This document shows, piece by piece, positions 9,720 through 23,058 of a DNA stretch of 64,000 nucleotides. The number at the start of each line of letters is the position of its first letter. Position 1 is the stretch's first letter. The notes beneath the pieces were generated by a model. That model worked only from the letters and a program-made list of their open reading frames with translations. It did not search any database and was not told the origin of the DNA. A program made the position numbers and the translations under genes. The stretch lies in the NCBI GenBank assembly GCA_035772735.1, contig JASDFA010000020.1, positions 109,647,501 through 109,711,500 on the forward strand, in the 5' to 3' direction. This stretch comes from Datura wrightii. Lineage: Eukaryota > Streptophyta > Magnoliopsida > Solanales > Solanaceae.

Positions 9720-12700
9720 TGTCACACCCCGTAAGTTCCTATCGTTTAACCGATGCGTGCGTATGTATGTCGAGAGTTTTAGAGGACAAAGCATATGGAG
9801 AAGGGCTTGGGGAATGAACGTACGAATACGGAGTCGAGCGAGCAGGAGGTCGAGGCCTGAGGCCAGGCATACTGGGCGTCACGTCGCACCAGCCAGCCCA
9901 AGGCCTTGAGCGGCGCGTCACGATTGACTCTTGGTGCTGTGAGCGGCACGCCGTGCCCCCTGCCACCACCTCAATAATATATTAAGTCCCTTCTTGACTT
10001 GAGTTGATCATGTGTAAATATTTCCCCTCGGTTGAGAAGAGAAAGTGAGCAATAACTTCTTCCGTTTTTCATCAAATTATGCCGCTAAACTCCGTCCAAA
10101 TGCAAATTCATCATGGATAACGAGTTTCAGGCCTACAAGGAACGTTCTTGCGGAGTTATTTCTTGAAAATTCTCTTGGAGTACCAGAACTCCACCGAGTA
10201 AAAGTTGTTAAAATCACTTCAGGTGATAGGTAAGCATTTCTACCTTCTAAACTCTTAGGAATTTGTAAGCTTTCGGCTGAATTGTAGTTATTGTCTTTGA
10301 AAGATAATGTCATCTACCAATTCTTAGAATTGAAATAGCCTTATTCCCTTAGCGTAAAGGCTGCAATTGAGTGGAATCACTGCCTTCAGATTGGAATCTG
10401 TTCGGGCAAATGAAAGACGACATTCGAGGTATGTTAAGGCTTATCTCTTCAGCAAGTTATTCTCGTTGTATGGTGATACGACTTACGCCTTTGAAAGTAG
10501 ATAATGATCCTGTATATCGTGATTAGCTGCTGCAAGTAGATAATGACTATGTATGTTGTGTTTAGCTGTTATGAGACATACTGAGATTATACCATAGTAT
10601 TCCTTGTCGAGAAAAGGCAAAATGAGTGTCACTAACGCTAGGAGAGTCATAAAGACTTCCGTGTTCTCCTGTTTACAGAATGAGTAGAATTCTGATGTTT
10701 TGCGATCGTGCCAAGGCCTTAGAAGTTTATGGTTAGCTGTTGGGCTTGATTTGGTAAGTTGGCAGAATAGGGCGTAGCTCGGCGATACAACTTTCAGTTT
10801 GACGCCTTTCTTGTCAGCAAATCTCGCCTAGAGGTTGATGGCATACCGTGAAACCTCCAGGGTTAGAATATAGGTAGGGTGGGCTTATTCTTAGGTTGAT
10901 GGCTCTAGGGTTGCCTAAAGAACTGAGCGACAACTCTCCACATGATTGGTTACTGTCAGTGACCATTAGTTCCAGTCTACTTAATGCTTGTCACACAGCT
11001 TGCCCAGGAAACCATCCTAGTTGCTACAAGTTTGATAGGCCAGTTGATAATCTAAGAAGGGAACCTTATTAGTATTTTGATGTGGGGCTGATGCCCTAGC
11101 CTACTCATATAAGTACCCATGTACAGGTTGCTGCAAATGGCTAGGTTCAGATAAACTGGCCTACGACGCTATGAATTGCCTAATGAAGTCATTTGAAATC
11201 TGAGTAGACCAAGTTAGTATCTAAGGGACTAGAACCATGGTAGTACAGTACTACCTTCAGGCTAAGAAGGGTAGGCAGCTTCCAGTGGAAGGTTAGGGCC
11301 ATCTGCTTAGGAGTATGTCTGATTAGTTGTAGCCCTACAATAGTTCTAAGCGAGGGAACTAAATAGTTGGTCACCTGCGGCCTTACTGTTCGGTTATGAG
11401 CTATCATTGTCCTAGCATGATATTCAGAGTATCGTTTAGGCCACTCTAGACCTTTCCCTATTCTGCCTAGGCCATTAGAGGTTGTAATCACTTCTAGAGC
11501 CCTCTGATTAGGTGTAGGCATACAGGGTGTGCTTGTTAGCAGCTATACAAACTATTCTAGGGTGAGTAGCGCTCGTGTTAGGCCATAAGAGCCAGATACA
11601 CCTTTTGAATGGCTAGATTGAGACTAAAATATAGTGTACCGGTTGGGATTAAACCCACCTAGGATAGCCTTCCATTGACCAACTTCAGGGTTACTCACTA
11701 TGTCATTACCTATGGGGCTATAGATTGCTCAGAGAAGCTATGTGATAGCACTCCGAGGAGATATGTGATGTCCCAAGGGGTTATATTTAGGCCCAAGGGC
11801 CATATTACAGTCCATCCATGAATGGACTTCTACTTTTATGCCATATTGGCATTACTGACCCTCCATTGAGCCGTGTGTGCCTAGGGTGCAGTTACAGGAG
11901 CCCAACGGGCTCAGAAACACTTACAGGAGTCCACCGGGCTTAGTTGCAGATCCAAAAGCCAGGTAGGTTGGCTATAGTTATCAGTAGAATTATAAGGACC
12001 TTATTAGGGGTATACAGATTGAATTGTACTTTTCAGGGCTTATGGGGGCCCCAGTAGGTTATTTCTGTGTTTCTTTCACCTTCCAGGCTTATGGGGGCCA
12101 GGTTAGGTTCTTGTCTGTGTACTTGCTTGCTTATGAACGTGTAGTCAAGGAACTTCAGTTCATTTTGTGTAGTGGCTTACTAGATGTAGGTTATGTGTAA
12201 GAAAGCTTACAGGTTAACTTCTGCCCCTTCTTGCTTTTCATTAGCAGTTCTTTATCAGTTTCAATTTAGTTTTTTATTACTGCCTTACATATTCGGTACA
12301 TATTATACTAACACCCAACTATGGGCGCTGCATACTTGCTTGCAGGTGTAGACAGACAGATCGTGGGATCTCTTAGCCTATTCAGAGTCAGCAAATTGGC
12401 CATCTCCTTTTATTCGGAGTTGTCGGGTTGTAGAGATTTACCTGTCTTTTATTTCAATAGCATTTGGGTAGGCCGGGACCCTGTCCCGACCAATATTTTC
12501 ATTCTTAGAGGCTTGCAGACTACAATCTTCTATTAGTTGTCTGTATTGGCCATGTGGGGCCTATATATGTCATATTTTGTGTGTTGGTTGTGTGGGGCCT
12601 AATTTAGCTAGTTAGTTAGCAGCCTTGTCGGCTATAGCGTGAATATGACTTCTTGTTCTCATTCTATTATAACTAGACAACATGTAGTCTTGTCGGCCTG

Positions 12701-12924
12701 CATAGAATCTCTTTATTGTTGCATTGCTGGGTTAGATGTTTTCTCTTACAGGTTTCTATATGGCCTCGTCGGCTCAAGGTTGTGTTTACAGCTGAGATAT
12801 AGCAGTTTGTTTTATTGTTTTGGAGTAACTGGAAGGCACCAGAAGTGCATATGCCCTGCCAGGTCAGCCCAGATCCCATTGTGGCATTAGGTGCCAGTCA
12901 TGCCTCCTGAGGTGGGGCATGACA
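9720..12924 (+). mobile_element. Solo LTR H (Tekay-like), exact TSD
   Basis: It starts TGTCACACCCCGTAAG and ends GAGGTGGGGCATGACA. ATGTG flanks it on both sides (9715-9719 and 12925-12929). No PBS, polypurine tract or second LTR adjoins it, so it is a solo LTR of 3205 bp left by recombination. Its last 500 bases resemble the 3' ends of the C and G LTRs (CGGGACCCTGTCCCGA near 12475 and AGGTGCCAGTCATGCC near 12890), which sets plus orientation. A GC-rich repeat stretch (9840-9960) lies just upstream of AATATATTAAG (about 9976). No gene is seen in it. Confidence 0.85.
9976..9986 (+). promoter_or_regulatory. TATA-like box of solo LTR H
   Basis: AATATATTAAG lies directly downstream of the GC-rich motif cluster with GGCGCGTCACG and GGCACGCCGTGCC at 9905-9960. 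Confidence 0.4.
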
Positions 12925-12927
12925 ATG

Positions 12928-14397
12928 TGATAGCATTCAAATTAAACCTTAAAAGAAGTATAATACGATCGTTGTCAATAAAGAACCCAACTAAGGTCGG
13001 GGTCAATCCCACAGGGAATATGGTCAAGATATTGACTCATGCTAGTATTTATGCTTTTTTAATTCAATTATTTCCTAAGGGGGGTTTTAAGAGAAATATT
13101 TAAGTGATAGTATTTTAGAATGGTGTTGTTATCAAAGATATATAATTAACTAGGGAAGTATTCCCAATGGCTTCTCAACTAGGTCGAGTTATTGCACTTG
13201 TCATCTATCCTAATATTTAGCCTGTAGAATTGATAACTACGTTCATCCAAATGACTTATTCTCCTATATTAGATAACTATACTCAATCACTGAGTTAGGT
13301 ATCATGAGCGCTTTCGACTAACCTTTATCAATAATTCCAAGTTAACTTTCCTGCTATCGCAGCTCAAGTTATTCAATGAAAATTAATTTCAAGGCTTTGT
13401 TGTTTTTCTCTTTTCCTAATCTCTACTTATCTAGTCTCAAGCAATAGGAGAATACGGGCTAGTTCTAACATTGCGCAGAGTTAAGAAACAATTAACATGA
13501 AGAGAAGAACAATACAAGCAACCATATTGGTTTAGAATCACTTTGTGTTAACCCTAATTTGTTATTTCACCATGGTTCCCGCAACCCTAGTTGTGGAGGT
13601 TTTAGCTACTCATAATTGCAAGAAAAAAATCAGAAATCATGGAAGAAAACATAATTAACAACTTATAATATTGATGGAATAAAATCCAATGATCAATTGC
13701 ACTATAAACTTTGAAAATCAAGAACACAATGATGAATTTTGCTCAAGGTTTTCGTGTATATTGTTCTCCAAGTGGTTTTGAGAAACTCAAAAACACAATT
13801 ACAATAAAAAGTATCAGATACCCTAATAAAAAACAAAGGGAAAGTATTTACACAATTAATGAAATTCTTTCCTGAATTAACAGAGACAGCTGCCATCAGG
13901 ATGACCTATGAATCATACATGCTGCTACAAGTCGTGGTCTGCACTCATGGTATGATCTTCATCTTATGGATCTATTAGGTAGGGGAGATTGGTATGACTC
14001 GTACTCATTCACTACGAGTCATAGGTATCAGTCATGGTCTAAACTTCTGAAAGTTGGCATTTCTGAATGTCAACCTACGGGTCCTTCATATGACTCATGC
14101 TATACTAATACGACCCATGCAGTCAAATCGTGCCTTGAAGGTTCCAAGTATCTGACTCTCTGAATCTCTACTATGAGCATCAGGTATGGCTTGTACCTAG
14201 ATGGTACGGCTTGTAATGTGACCCGTAGCATACCATGTTCTGCACTTTTGCACTTCTTTTCTATAATCCAACTCTTGGACCTGATTTTGCTGAAATCATA
14301 AAAAAATAACCTCATATCCATATAAACACACCCAAGGTCTAGCATCTTTTCTATGTTTTAAGCATTGAAAGTGCCGTAAAATCACGGTACATTAACA
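12928..14397 (-). mobile_element. 3' LTR of element D
   Basis: This 1470-bp LTR is read on the minus strand. It starts TGTTAATGTACCGTGATTTTACGGCAC, like the A LTR start, and ends at 12928 like the A LTR end. Dyad motifs of the TACGAGTCGTA kind lie at 13920-14225, followed in transcription direction by a TGTAAATAC element near 13848-13856. H is inserted at its last two bases. Confidence 0.85.
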
Positions 14398-14426
14398 CCC
14401 TCAACTTAGAACTTTTGCATGTCCTC
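14398..14426 (-). promoter_or_regulatory. Polypurine end and GAGGAC of element D
   Basis: On the minus strand the order is GAGGAC (14426-14421), 23 nt, then the LTR. The tract reads AAAGTTCTAAGTTGAGGG and matches element A. Confidence 0.65.
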
Positions 14427-15488
14427 AGGCAAACAAAAATACTACTACATATACGACACTTGACTAGAAAGTAAGAAAGAAGGCTCACAGCCAATAATGC
14501 CAAAATTTGCACACATGATCACTATCAATTATTGACCCTTTTTTTCCAACTCATAACCAAGACTGTTATGTACACATGCAACTATAACTCATGACACAAA
14601 GGGATCTAGAAATGGCATCAAATTATTAACAGAAAACTGAGCAATCACTAATGCTATTTATACAGATAACTAACAATGTGTAATACAACCCATGTACCCT
14701 CACAATAAAAAAATTCCCAAGAACTCACATTGATATGCATAAGAAACTGGGATTAACAAACTCTCACTCTCACAAAGAAGTTCAAACACTGTACATGTGA
14801 TACCATAGGTTTGCGCTTATTTTCTCTACTCTAGTTCTTTAGACAGTTGGATTAGGATCATTATAGGACTTTTATTCAGCTTGTAATGTAGTCTTTGGGA
14901 TAGGTATGGTAAATATGGATAAAGTGACTTACCCTCCTTGGCACGTCACAAATTCTGGCTCCATTTCTACTTTTTCTCCCTTTTTCCATTTTATTCAGCT
15001 TTCAACTTGTGGGTGTGGTTTATTTTTCACTTTTTCTCTTTTTTTCTTTTCTTTCACACCAGACCCAAATTTTCCCCCTACTAGCTTTCTCCTTTGTTTC
15101 CCCCATAAGGTTTACGCACCCCTACAATAGCCACCCTTAACTTAGCATTTTTCCTGAGTTGAGGTTCAGAATGTCCAAGGAGGGACCAGAGTCAAAGCAG
15201 GTTTATTATAAACAAGTGGGAACGTGAATGTGCTAATCAAAGAAAAGGTCAATTTAGTCTCAAACATGGGATCAAGGGATACATATCTCATTAGGTCGGG
15301 CATTTTAGGCTTAAAAGTGGGCTAAATCCAAAAATGGCCTATGATCATTTCCTAACTAACTATCCTCTGACCTAAACAAAGACTAACCAAGCAAGTCCTA
15401 GATCACCTATACAGTGTTGAACTAAACAAGAACCTCACTCACACTTAGTACAAGGTTATATCCAAGAGCCTATCTAGTTCATGCACGG
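14427..15488 (-). other. 3' non-coding interior of element D
   Basis: It matches element A 3500-4690 in reverse, including the block corresponding to A 3655-3780 (near 15240-15400). No coding sequence is supported. It ends at the target site of B. Confidence 0.75.
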
Positions 15489-15493
15489 CTACA

Positions 15494-16881
15494 AGATGAC
15501 ATTCAAATCCACTCCTCATGAGGATGAAGTGTAAATGATTGTCGTATTATAAATATCCAACTAAGAGCCAGGGTCGAATCCACAAGGAATAGAGATTGAA
15601 TAACGCAAAAGTTATCTATTGACTTGAACTAAAATTGCATCCATGCATTGAAAATAAAAATAAAATGTTGGAAAGAAAGAAAGATCACAATTTGAATTAA
15701 AATTAACTATCAAGAGAACAAGACAACCAAATTGAATGAACAATTATGAGCAAGGGCCAGGGGTGTGCTATTGATGAGGGTTCAATTGAATTGGGGTTAA
15801 CTAGAAAATCAAATTATTTCTCATAAGCATAAATAACCGTGGATAAAGTGATATCCGATGTTTTTCAATCATTTGGGTGCTCTTGTACTTAAGTTTTATC
15901 AAACCCCAAGGCCTCAATTAATTAATCCACTATAGCTTAGGCAAGATTTGAGTTATCTCTAGCCTCAAATCTCTAATGGGTGCATGACTATGGGTTTTTG
16001 CTATCTCTAGCCCAACCCCACACACTCAAGACCTAATTGCCTACCATTGTTTTCTCACCCATATTCAAATTCCCTTTTTCAAGAAAAAATGAAATAAGTA
16101 GACATAACCCACATTTGCAACTATGGATAATTCAATTTTAATTTGAAAGAAAACAACAAATTTATACTAAATGAGTAATTACAGATTAATATAGGCATAC
16201 CCAATTCAATCTATCCCTAATCAGCACACACCAAACAAAATATCTAGCTACTCATAGATGAATAATACAAAACCATATTGACAAACAAGTTTATAAAATT
16301 CATCATTAAGAGTAAATAGCAAGTTGTACCTTGAGGAGGAAGAAGAAGAAGAAGAAAAGCTATTCAATATTTCTTTCTTTAACTCTACAAATCTAGAATG
16401 GAATATTTAGTACTTCCTAGATAATGAAAAGAAATAGGTTAAAAAATTTCTCCTCAAATCTTGTGCTCTATGATATCGCCCTCCTAAAAATGGCCTCACT
16501 TGCAAGTCACCGGTGTTCCGCTAGTGCCCATCCGCGGGGCGCCGCTTTATCACAGGTGGGGTCAGTGACTTTGGGATTTGATCGACATTGGCATTGGCGA
16601 TTTGCAGGTGCTGACCTGGATTCCACCAATGCACCTTCCACTTCTCACCGTATACTCCTGCGTTTGGCCAGTCCCATCCGATGGAGCGGCAGTCCCATCT
16701 GTTAGAGCTCCGGTCCTCTTCTTTAATTCCATGCTTTTGTCCAATTCCTTGTCTTCTCTCTTTAAGTTGAATGCATGCAAAAACAAAAGAGAAAGAGCAT
16801 AAAATCCTTCCAAATGACTTGAAAACCAAGCAAAAGCTCATGTTTAAAAGTCTAATGAGTTGGTAAATTACCAACTCATCA
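15494..16881 (-). mobile_element. 3' LTR of element B
   Basis: 1388 bp, about 90 percent like its partner by eye. The outermost base at the left is A where the partner has T, a mutation of the inverted terminal TGATGA..TCATCA. A GC-rich cluster of CACCGGTGTTCCGC-like motifs lies at 16505-16700. Confidence 0.88.
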
Positions 16882-16912
16882 AACCCCCAAGCTTGAACCA
16901 TTGCTTGTCCTC
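16882..16912 (-). promoter_or_regulatory. Polypurine tract and GAGGAC of element B
   Basis: On the minus strand GAGGACAAGCAATGG is followed by TTCAAGCTTGGGGGTT and then the LTR TGATGAG. GAGGAC ends 25 nt from the LTR. Confidence 0.75.
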
Positions 16913-18849
16913 AAGCAAGACAATTCTTTACAGCTAAACTACAGGAGTAAGAAAATCATTCTACATGAGATTATGCACAAGGGATCACTACGATCTAGAC
17001 AACCCAAAGATCGCTCACCAACGCAAAGGAAAAGATGAGACTCAACACTATATGCAAATGCTTCAAGAGATTACCACAATCAATTGGCATGATTCACAGT
17101 TGATTTATTCATTCAAAACAAGGGGCATGGTTGATCACAACAAGCTAATATTGCATCTTAAGTCATTAAAAATTCACGTTCAAAGTTTGCCTTCAAGCTC
17201 ATTATATTCTATTAACAATAATATCCTTTGGAACGTGCAAGCATATTCCCCAAGGAGATGATGCTACTCACATTAAGTGAGAATCCCATTTAATTATCAA
17301 GCAATTCACACTCAAGGGATTATAGAATGAAACAAATACACTCACTCTCACAAAGAAATTCTCATGTACATAACTTGACCCATAGGCTTGCCCTTCGCAT
17401 AACTTGCTACTAATGTAAAGTTTCTACACTTAAAATCAATTAAGACTTGGAGGTCATGATGAGATCTAGGGGTAAAGGTAGGATGACTTTTAAGTTCTAT
17501 TGACTAGAACCTCCCCAATGCCCTTTTTGTGAATCTTATTGCATATTCCATTTTCTTTTGAGATCACCCTCACCTTATCTCTCCTTGAACAACATTTTCA
17601 CTTTTGAAACAAGAGACCTCCTTATCTCTCCTTAGTTACCACTTTTCATCTCATTTGAGCAAGAGGCAGCACCTTTCTACAATTCAGTTCTTTTCATCCA
17701 AATAATTCATTCATTCATTTCATAATATGGTGCTACCTCACTTGAAGTTCCACGTCATTTTTTCCATTTTCCTTTTCCCAAACTTAGGATTTTTCCTCAT
17801 CTTTCCTTTTATATTCCCACGCTTTGGGACATCAAGCATCATTTTTGCATTTCTTCTCACAACTAGCACTGGGGAGGATGTGTGCCAAAAAGGAACTACA
17901 AATGAGGTAATAGGCTTGTAATGTGATTTTCAAGGAAAAGGCTTAAAGGCTCAACATTGGCTAGCAAGGATTCATGCTCAAGGAGGTCATATGGGAAAAG
18001 TAGCTATCAAAAGAAATCCTAAAATCATCTTTTAATTTCAACTACATCTAGGATTACACCTTGAGTCACACCTGGGGTAAGTTCTAGACAATCGTTCATG
18101 CAAGAGAATTAAACTAAAACTTTTCCCGTAAAGCATCACCCTCCAAGGGGTTCACACCATTTTCATTAGCACATCAAGTTTCATAAAACAAGAAATCATG
18201 TGAATCAAGAAGCCAAACAAAGAATGTGTAACTTATGACAAAAGAGTACTCAACTTTCACATTCAAATACCCATTTCTTTCTCAAAATCCATTTTATTAA
18301 TTTCCATGTCATTTAAGAAAATTTAAAATTTTTGGTGGTGCATCTTAGAAGCCATTGCAATCATTGACTCAAAAAGAAATTTAAACTCAGCATTTTCCCT
18401 TAAGAAAGTCGCCTCTCAATCTATCATTGGAAAATGCCACCAAATTTGACAATAAAAGAAAAGGAAAAAAAATCACTCCTTGAGAAAGAACCATAGTATA
18501 AAGAAAACACGTGAAGTTTATTCACTAACTACTATAAACAAAAGGCGATAATTGAAACTTGGGTCATGAAACATTTGGTAATTGAACACAGAACCAATTA
18601 ATGGCACTAACAACATAAGAATAATTTTTCATTCATCACAAGCCCAACAAGGGCAACAACCAACAACCAAAGCAACATAAAAAGAAATCAAATCAGCCTG
18701 ACAAGAGCAACAAAATATCAACAACAAGCCCGACAAAGGCACAACAATTAAACAATAACCATAAGAGAGAAAGAGACAGCTCAACCCACCTCCAACTATA
18801 AAAATACATTGTCCCCAATGTATGCATGAAAAATAGAAAAGGTGGTGGG
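16913..18849 (-). other. 3' non-coding interior of element B
   Basis: A/T-rich, with no supported coding sequence. It lies between the end of ORF3 and the polypurine tract. Its position corresponds to the 3' non-coding regions of A and D, but I see little base-level match beyond the tract itself. Confidence 0.65.
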
Positions 18850-20303
18850 AACTCCCTGAAGTGGCTACTCATCATCATCAACATTGGCCTCTTCATTTGT
18901 ATCATGGACCTCATCTCCCCAAGTTTTCTCATCATCACCTAAGCCCTCAAAAGATCATCAATGGGGCATCGGGCTGTAGATGGAGCAGCCATGGTTGCAC
19001 CAAGTGTGCTCATGTCCGGATCTTCCCTTGTTCTCGGCTTTTCAACTCTTGCACTTCAGCCCGAAGAGATGTCACTGCACCCTCCACTACATCCATCCGA
19101 GAGAATAGCTTGGTAAAGCTGTCATACACATTCTGCATCTCCCTTTTCATTGTTTGGGAGATAAGGGCCAGGAGATTTTGAGACAGCTTTTGGAGTTAGA
19201 TCTCATGAGATTGTGTCATCTCGGCAAGCTTTTGAATTTTGCTTGGGTGAGAGGATGTGGGAGGAGGTGAAGGCCCTTGAAATGGTGCTTCCCAGATGCA
19301 TGACCCTATGTCTTGGGGTGTGGCATATTAAGGTTGGGAGCAATGGTTGTCTCTTCTATGTCATGGGAGGTGGAGCCTTCGAGAGCCTCCCAAGCTTGCA
19401 ACCTTTTTCTCTTTACCTTGGGTGCATCAGCATTCCTTTTTCTCTCCACATTGATTACACCAGTTGCCGAGATGGGAGACTCATCAAGGAATAGTGGCAC
19501 CCCTACATTGAGGTACAGTTGAGAAGTAAGCATGGCATATGGCATCGACATTCCCTGCTGTCTGGCCTTTCTATTCATTTGGCTGGGCACGATCTCCCCA
19601 AAGTTGATGGGCACCTCTGTCATGATATAGGCGATGAATATAGCTGCCTCCAAGTTCACTATTTGTTCATTCTTTGATGGTATAATCAGGCACACACAAA
19701 CTCCAGCCACATTTTTTCTTCGAACTTGAGATTATTCCTCGAAATATCCCTACCCATGGAGGCCCATAAGGGCTGAACACTAGCAATGATTGGAGCTATC
19801 CAGCTGAACAGATTTCTGTTGGCTACTCTATCTGCATATTTAGTCCCTAGATCAATCTCATCATCCTAGAACAATGCATTGATGGCAGCTAGAGCAATAT
19901 CTACCTCCACACCCCTGATCCGGACTAAGGGAAAGCAAGGGAACTCATCAATCTTCCCTTTATGCTTCATAGCCTCTTGTCGTGCCTGGTATGATGCATA
20001 AAACTCAGGCACTAAGTTGGTGTAATACTTTGGAAAAGGCTCAACAAATATGTGACACTGCCTATCGGCGATCTTTGAAGTTATGTTGGGGAAATCATTC
20101 CTCAGCCCCACCAGATCAAATCTTTTCTTAGTTGTGATTGATCTTTCTTCGCAGATGGCATAGTGTACTTTCATGTCGGGCACAAAGAAAATAATTTCCT
20201 TCCTAGTGTTGGTGGGGACTGGGTTTGCCTTGGGTTTTCCTTTGCTCTTACTTTTTGATGTGGAGGGTGCCTCGCCTTTTTTTCGCTGCCTTGATGAAGT
20301 CAT
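18850..20303 (-). pseudogene. ORF3 of element B, resembling the Putative plant transposon protein (Transposase_32-type) family
   Basis: The ATG at 20303 starts MTSSRQRKKGEAP, followed by a serine/lysine-rich basic stretch. The central segment has LVGLRNDFPNI, then YYTNLVPEFYASYQARQE and VRIRGVEVDI. These match the LVxEFYAN and VRGxxVxx landmarks I associate with PF20167-type proteins, which are common in plant repeats and of unknown function. A TAG near 19867 and a frameshift near 19700 break it. The next frame (19306-19710) continues with NLEAAIFIAYIMTEVPINFGEI and a basic KVKRKRLQAWE patch. The C-terminus decays through several stops to an acidic tail near 18870. ORF3 of D is a counterpart. 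An env-like origin is possible but I see no signal peptide or membrane helix. Confidence 0.6.
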
Positions 20304-20325
20304 AATTATGCAAAGCCATATTAGT

Positions 20326-20345
20326 GCTGCAACAAAACAACATTT
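20326..20345 (-). promoter_or_regulatory. Splice-acceptor-like site before ORF3 of element B
   Basis: On the minus strand TGTTGTTTTGTTGCAG ends at 20327, 23 nt before the ORF3 ATG. The pyrimidine run and CAG fit a plant 3' splice site. That it is used is inference. Confidence 0.45.
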
Positions 20346-22824
20346 ATTTTCGTATTTTTCACAATTGAAAAGAAAAGGAAACAACCATCCTAAGCCAAGG
20401 AATAAAATTCTAAGGACTGGATGACCAATAATTTGTAGGATCAAAATCAAGTTCTAGTGGTACCGGCGGTATAACAGTGAAACTGTCACACCCCGCCTTG
20501 GGGGGTATGACTGGCACCTGGTGCCCTACTGGAACCTGAACTACTGGACTGCTAAGCCTGGGCACGTCTGGTGCCTGGCTGGCTCTAACTCATATTTCTG
20601 TGAACAAAGGGCTATATAACGGTTGTAAACACAGCCCCCGGCCCATTGGCCTATAGCCTCCTGTACCTGTACTAACAGCTGACCAGAAACACACCAATTC
20701 AGGAAAACCTATGCGGGCCGACAAGGCCACCATGCTGTCTAGTTATCTGTAATTCAATCATGAAGTACTAAAAAGCTACGTGACCGGCAAGGTCACCACT
20801 ACTGGCAAATTATGGCCCCACACGACCATCATAATAGAAAGAAAGAGTTCTAACAGCTATATAACTGCGCGGCCTCACATGACCGGCTCATCTGACCACA
20901 GGGAATATATACAGACTGCAAGCCTCTAGGAATAACAATAGAACTGATCGGGACAGGGCCCCGACCTACCCGTACTATACAATAAAAAGGAACTGAAATA
21001 CACCTCTGAAATTCAGCCTCCGGAGGACAGGAGCTGAATACCCGATCGCTGACAGGAATCACGTAGTCTCGCCTGCTCATCTATGAGTGCCTGCAGGCAA
21101 GTAATGCAGCGCCCCACCTGGCGTCAGTACCGCTGGTACTGAGTATGTAAAGCAATAACTGAAAGCAAAGTCTGAAAACAACAAAGTAACTGATAAACTG
21201 AAGTAGGAGCAATTAGATTAACTGCCTGATACTGTAAGTCATACCTTTTCTCATTTACACTGGAAAGAAATAGAAGTCATACCTGGAGACGTATCCCTAT
21301 ACTGCTGATCTACTCGTGTCTAACATAACATGGCATAACATGAAATAGCATAACATGGCACATACAAACCTTACCCGGCCCCCATAAGCCGGGAGGTACA
21401 ACCAGCACAGAATCTACACCCCTACCCTGGTCATCCCATCTCCTATAATAGCTATAAGCATCCTGCCGGTCCCCTGGGTATGCACTTGGGCTCGCTGAGC
21501 CCCTGACTATAACTGTACCTGAGTCCGGAGGACTCCTGAATCAACACCCGGGCGTATCCACTCGACGGGGGTGTATAAAAGCCGACCAAGGAAAAATATG
21601 GGGAAACTGGCATCCCATCTTCGTCCCCTGGGGGACGGCATGCCACTCCGTAGAGCGACGTATCCTCGTCCTCTGGTGGACGAGTCGATACAGCTATTAA
21701 CCCTGGGGCGGTCATGGATGCTAGGTAGTCCAACCCCAAACAATACAACGGTCTAAACTAGTAATACAATACTGTCTGCATATCTCACATGCTGAGGCCA
21801 TAGGGGTAAGGTATCGTATATACTACATACTGAGCTAATGATAGCAATCTATACGTATATAATACGTACTGAGACTGGTAAGTATATATATGTGAATATG
21901 GTCTCCTGCCAGGCTGTACTGGGGCAAATGCTATACAAGATAGTGTTTCTGCTGAAAATTATGCTGTTTACTGAGTTTCTGTATTAACACGATTTACTAT
22001 TCCTAACATGCGTTCTAAACTTTATTTTAGCCTGCCAATCTATTTCTGAAGTGCTTTACGGATATTGCATCACTTTACGGGGTTTCAACTAAATACAATA
22101 ATATCTTAACATGTCATATTACATCGCATACTGAGCATGCTGAGCGGTTTCTAACACTTGTGCTGGAATCTATATCGTACTAGTAAGTCTTACGCAAGTT
22201 GTAATTTGATGTTTCTAATACTGTATCAATATTCACAATAAATGTAATACTTAACTTCTGAACATTCTACTGGTCGGTAAATTACTACACTGCACTGATA
22301 TTACTTAACTTGCCGAGGGAACGAGCTTTACATACCTTATCCTTGAACTATTCATCCGTCGGACGAGGCTCGGCCGGTACATCAACTATTTCCTCCCAAC
22401 TGCATTCATAAATACGTTAATTAATACTAAATACAGCTTTATTATAAAGAGCAATGTTACTTTTGATATAGTTTATAGCCTAAACTTAGGCTTATCAAAA
22501 GACGGTCGAAAACTCGCTATTTTTCAGCGGTCCAGAAGGGAGAAATGTTCACTTCACAGCTAGGAACACATAGACACTAATTTAGAGCAATTCCACTTAC
22601 CTTAGCTCGGTGGCTCGATGATTCGTCGGCCGTATTTTACGAAACTAAATCCGTAGGAATGCTCTCTGCTGCTAAATACTTCGGTATCTGGGATTAATTT
22701 GAGTTTGGGCAGCGTTTAGCAGCGTAATCGGACGAAAATATATATTCCCTCTTCGGCTTCCTCTGTTTTGCTGCGTTTTCTGGAAATTATATGAATGATT
22801 AATGAATTTCAACCGAAGTGGGGC

Positions 22825-22831
22825 TTATATA
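22825..22831 (-). promoter_or_regulatory. TATA box of element C 3' LTR
   Basis: On the minus strand this is AAGTATATAAGCCCC. The copy in the 5' LTR is at 30665-30671. The hairpin region 22853-22937 lies immediately upstream. Confidence 0.65.
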
Positions 22832-22852
22832 CTTGGGCCTAAACCTGGGCAA

Positions 22853-22937
22853 CGTGTCACGGAGCCATCGCGGAGGCCTCACCTCCGTGACACGCTGCCA
22901 TCGCGGAGGGGCTCTGCCTCGGCTCCTCCCGCGATGG
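22853..22937 (-). repeat. GC-rich inverted-repeat cluster in U3 of element C
   Basis: CGTGTCACGGA (22853-22863) pairs exactly with TCCGTGACACG (22884-22894). CCATCGCGGAGG occurs directly at 22865-22876 and 22898-22909 and inverted, with one extra C, at 22925-22937. The 5' LTR copy (30692-30775) has C-to-T type changes in both arms. Confidence 0.75.
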
Positions 22938-23058
22938 TTTGACGGGTTTCTCGTCCGATCTTTTTCCCGGACTTTCTCTAGCACGTATGGCCTTCTAATA
23001 TGCTTAACCAACGTGCGAATAGGTCGTCTAGGTGCCGGGAATTCTACGGGGTATAACA

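Larger units (their letters stand above)
20484..23058 (-). mobile_element. 3' LTR of element C
   Basis: On the minus strand it starts TGTTATACCCCGTAGAATTCC and ends GGCGGGGTGTGACA. It holds the palindrome GGCACCTGGTGCC near its 3' end (about 20515), a CGGGACAGGGCCCCGA block (about 20949), a short ATAACATGGC repeat (21320-21362) and a TATA box (22825-22831) behind a GC-rich hairpin region. Confidence 0.92.

Noticed and set aside
11189..11521. 110-codon frame on the minus strand
   Set aside because: Lies within solo LTR H; no domain, no context for a gene.
16424..16901. Several overlapping frames of 74-126 codons on both strands
   Set aside because: They fall in the GC-rich U3 part of the B LTR, and similar frames occur in the partner LTR at 35886-36256.
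18850..20303. ORF3 as a DNA-transposon transposase
   Set aside because: Despite the family name, no DDE motif or terminal inverted repeats are visible, and it sits at a fixed place inside LTR elements.
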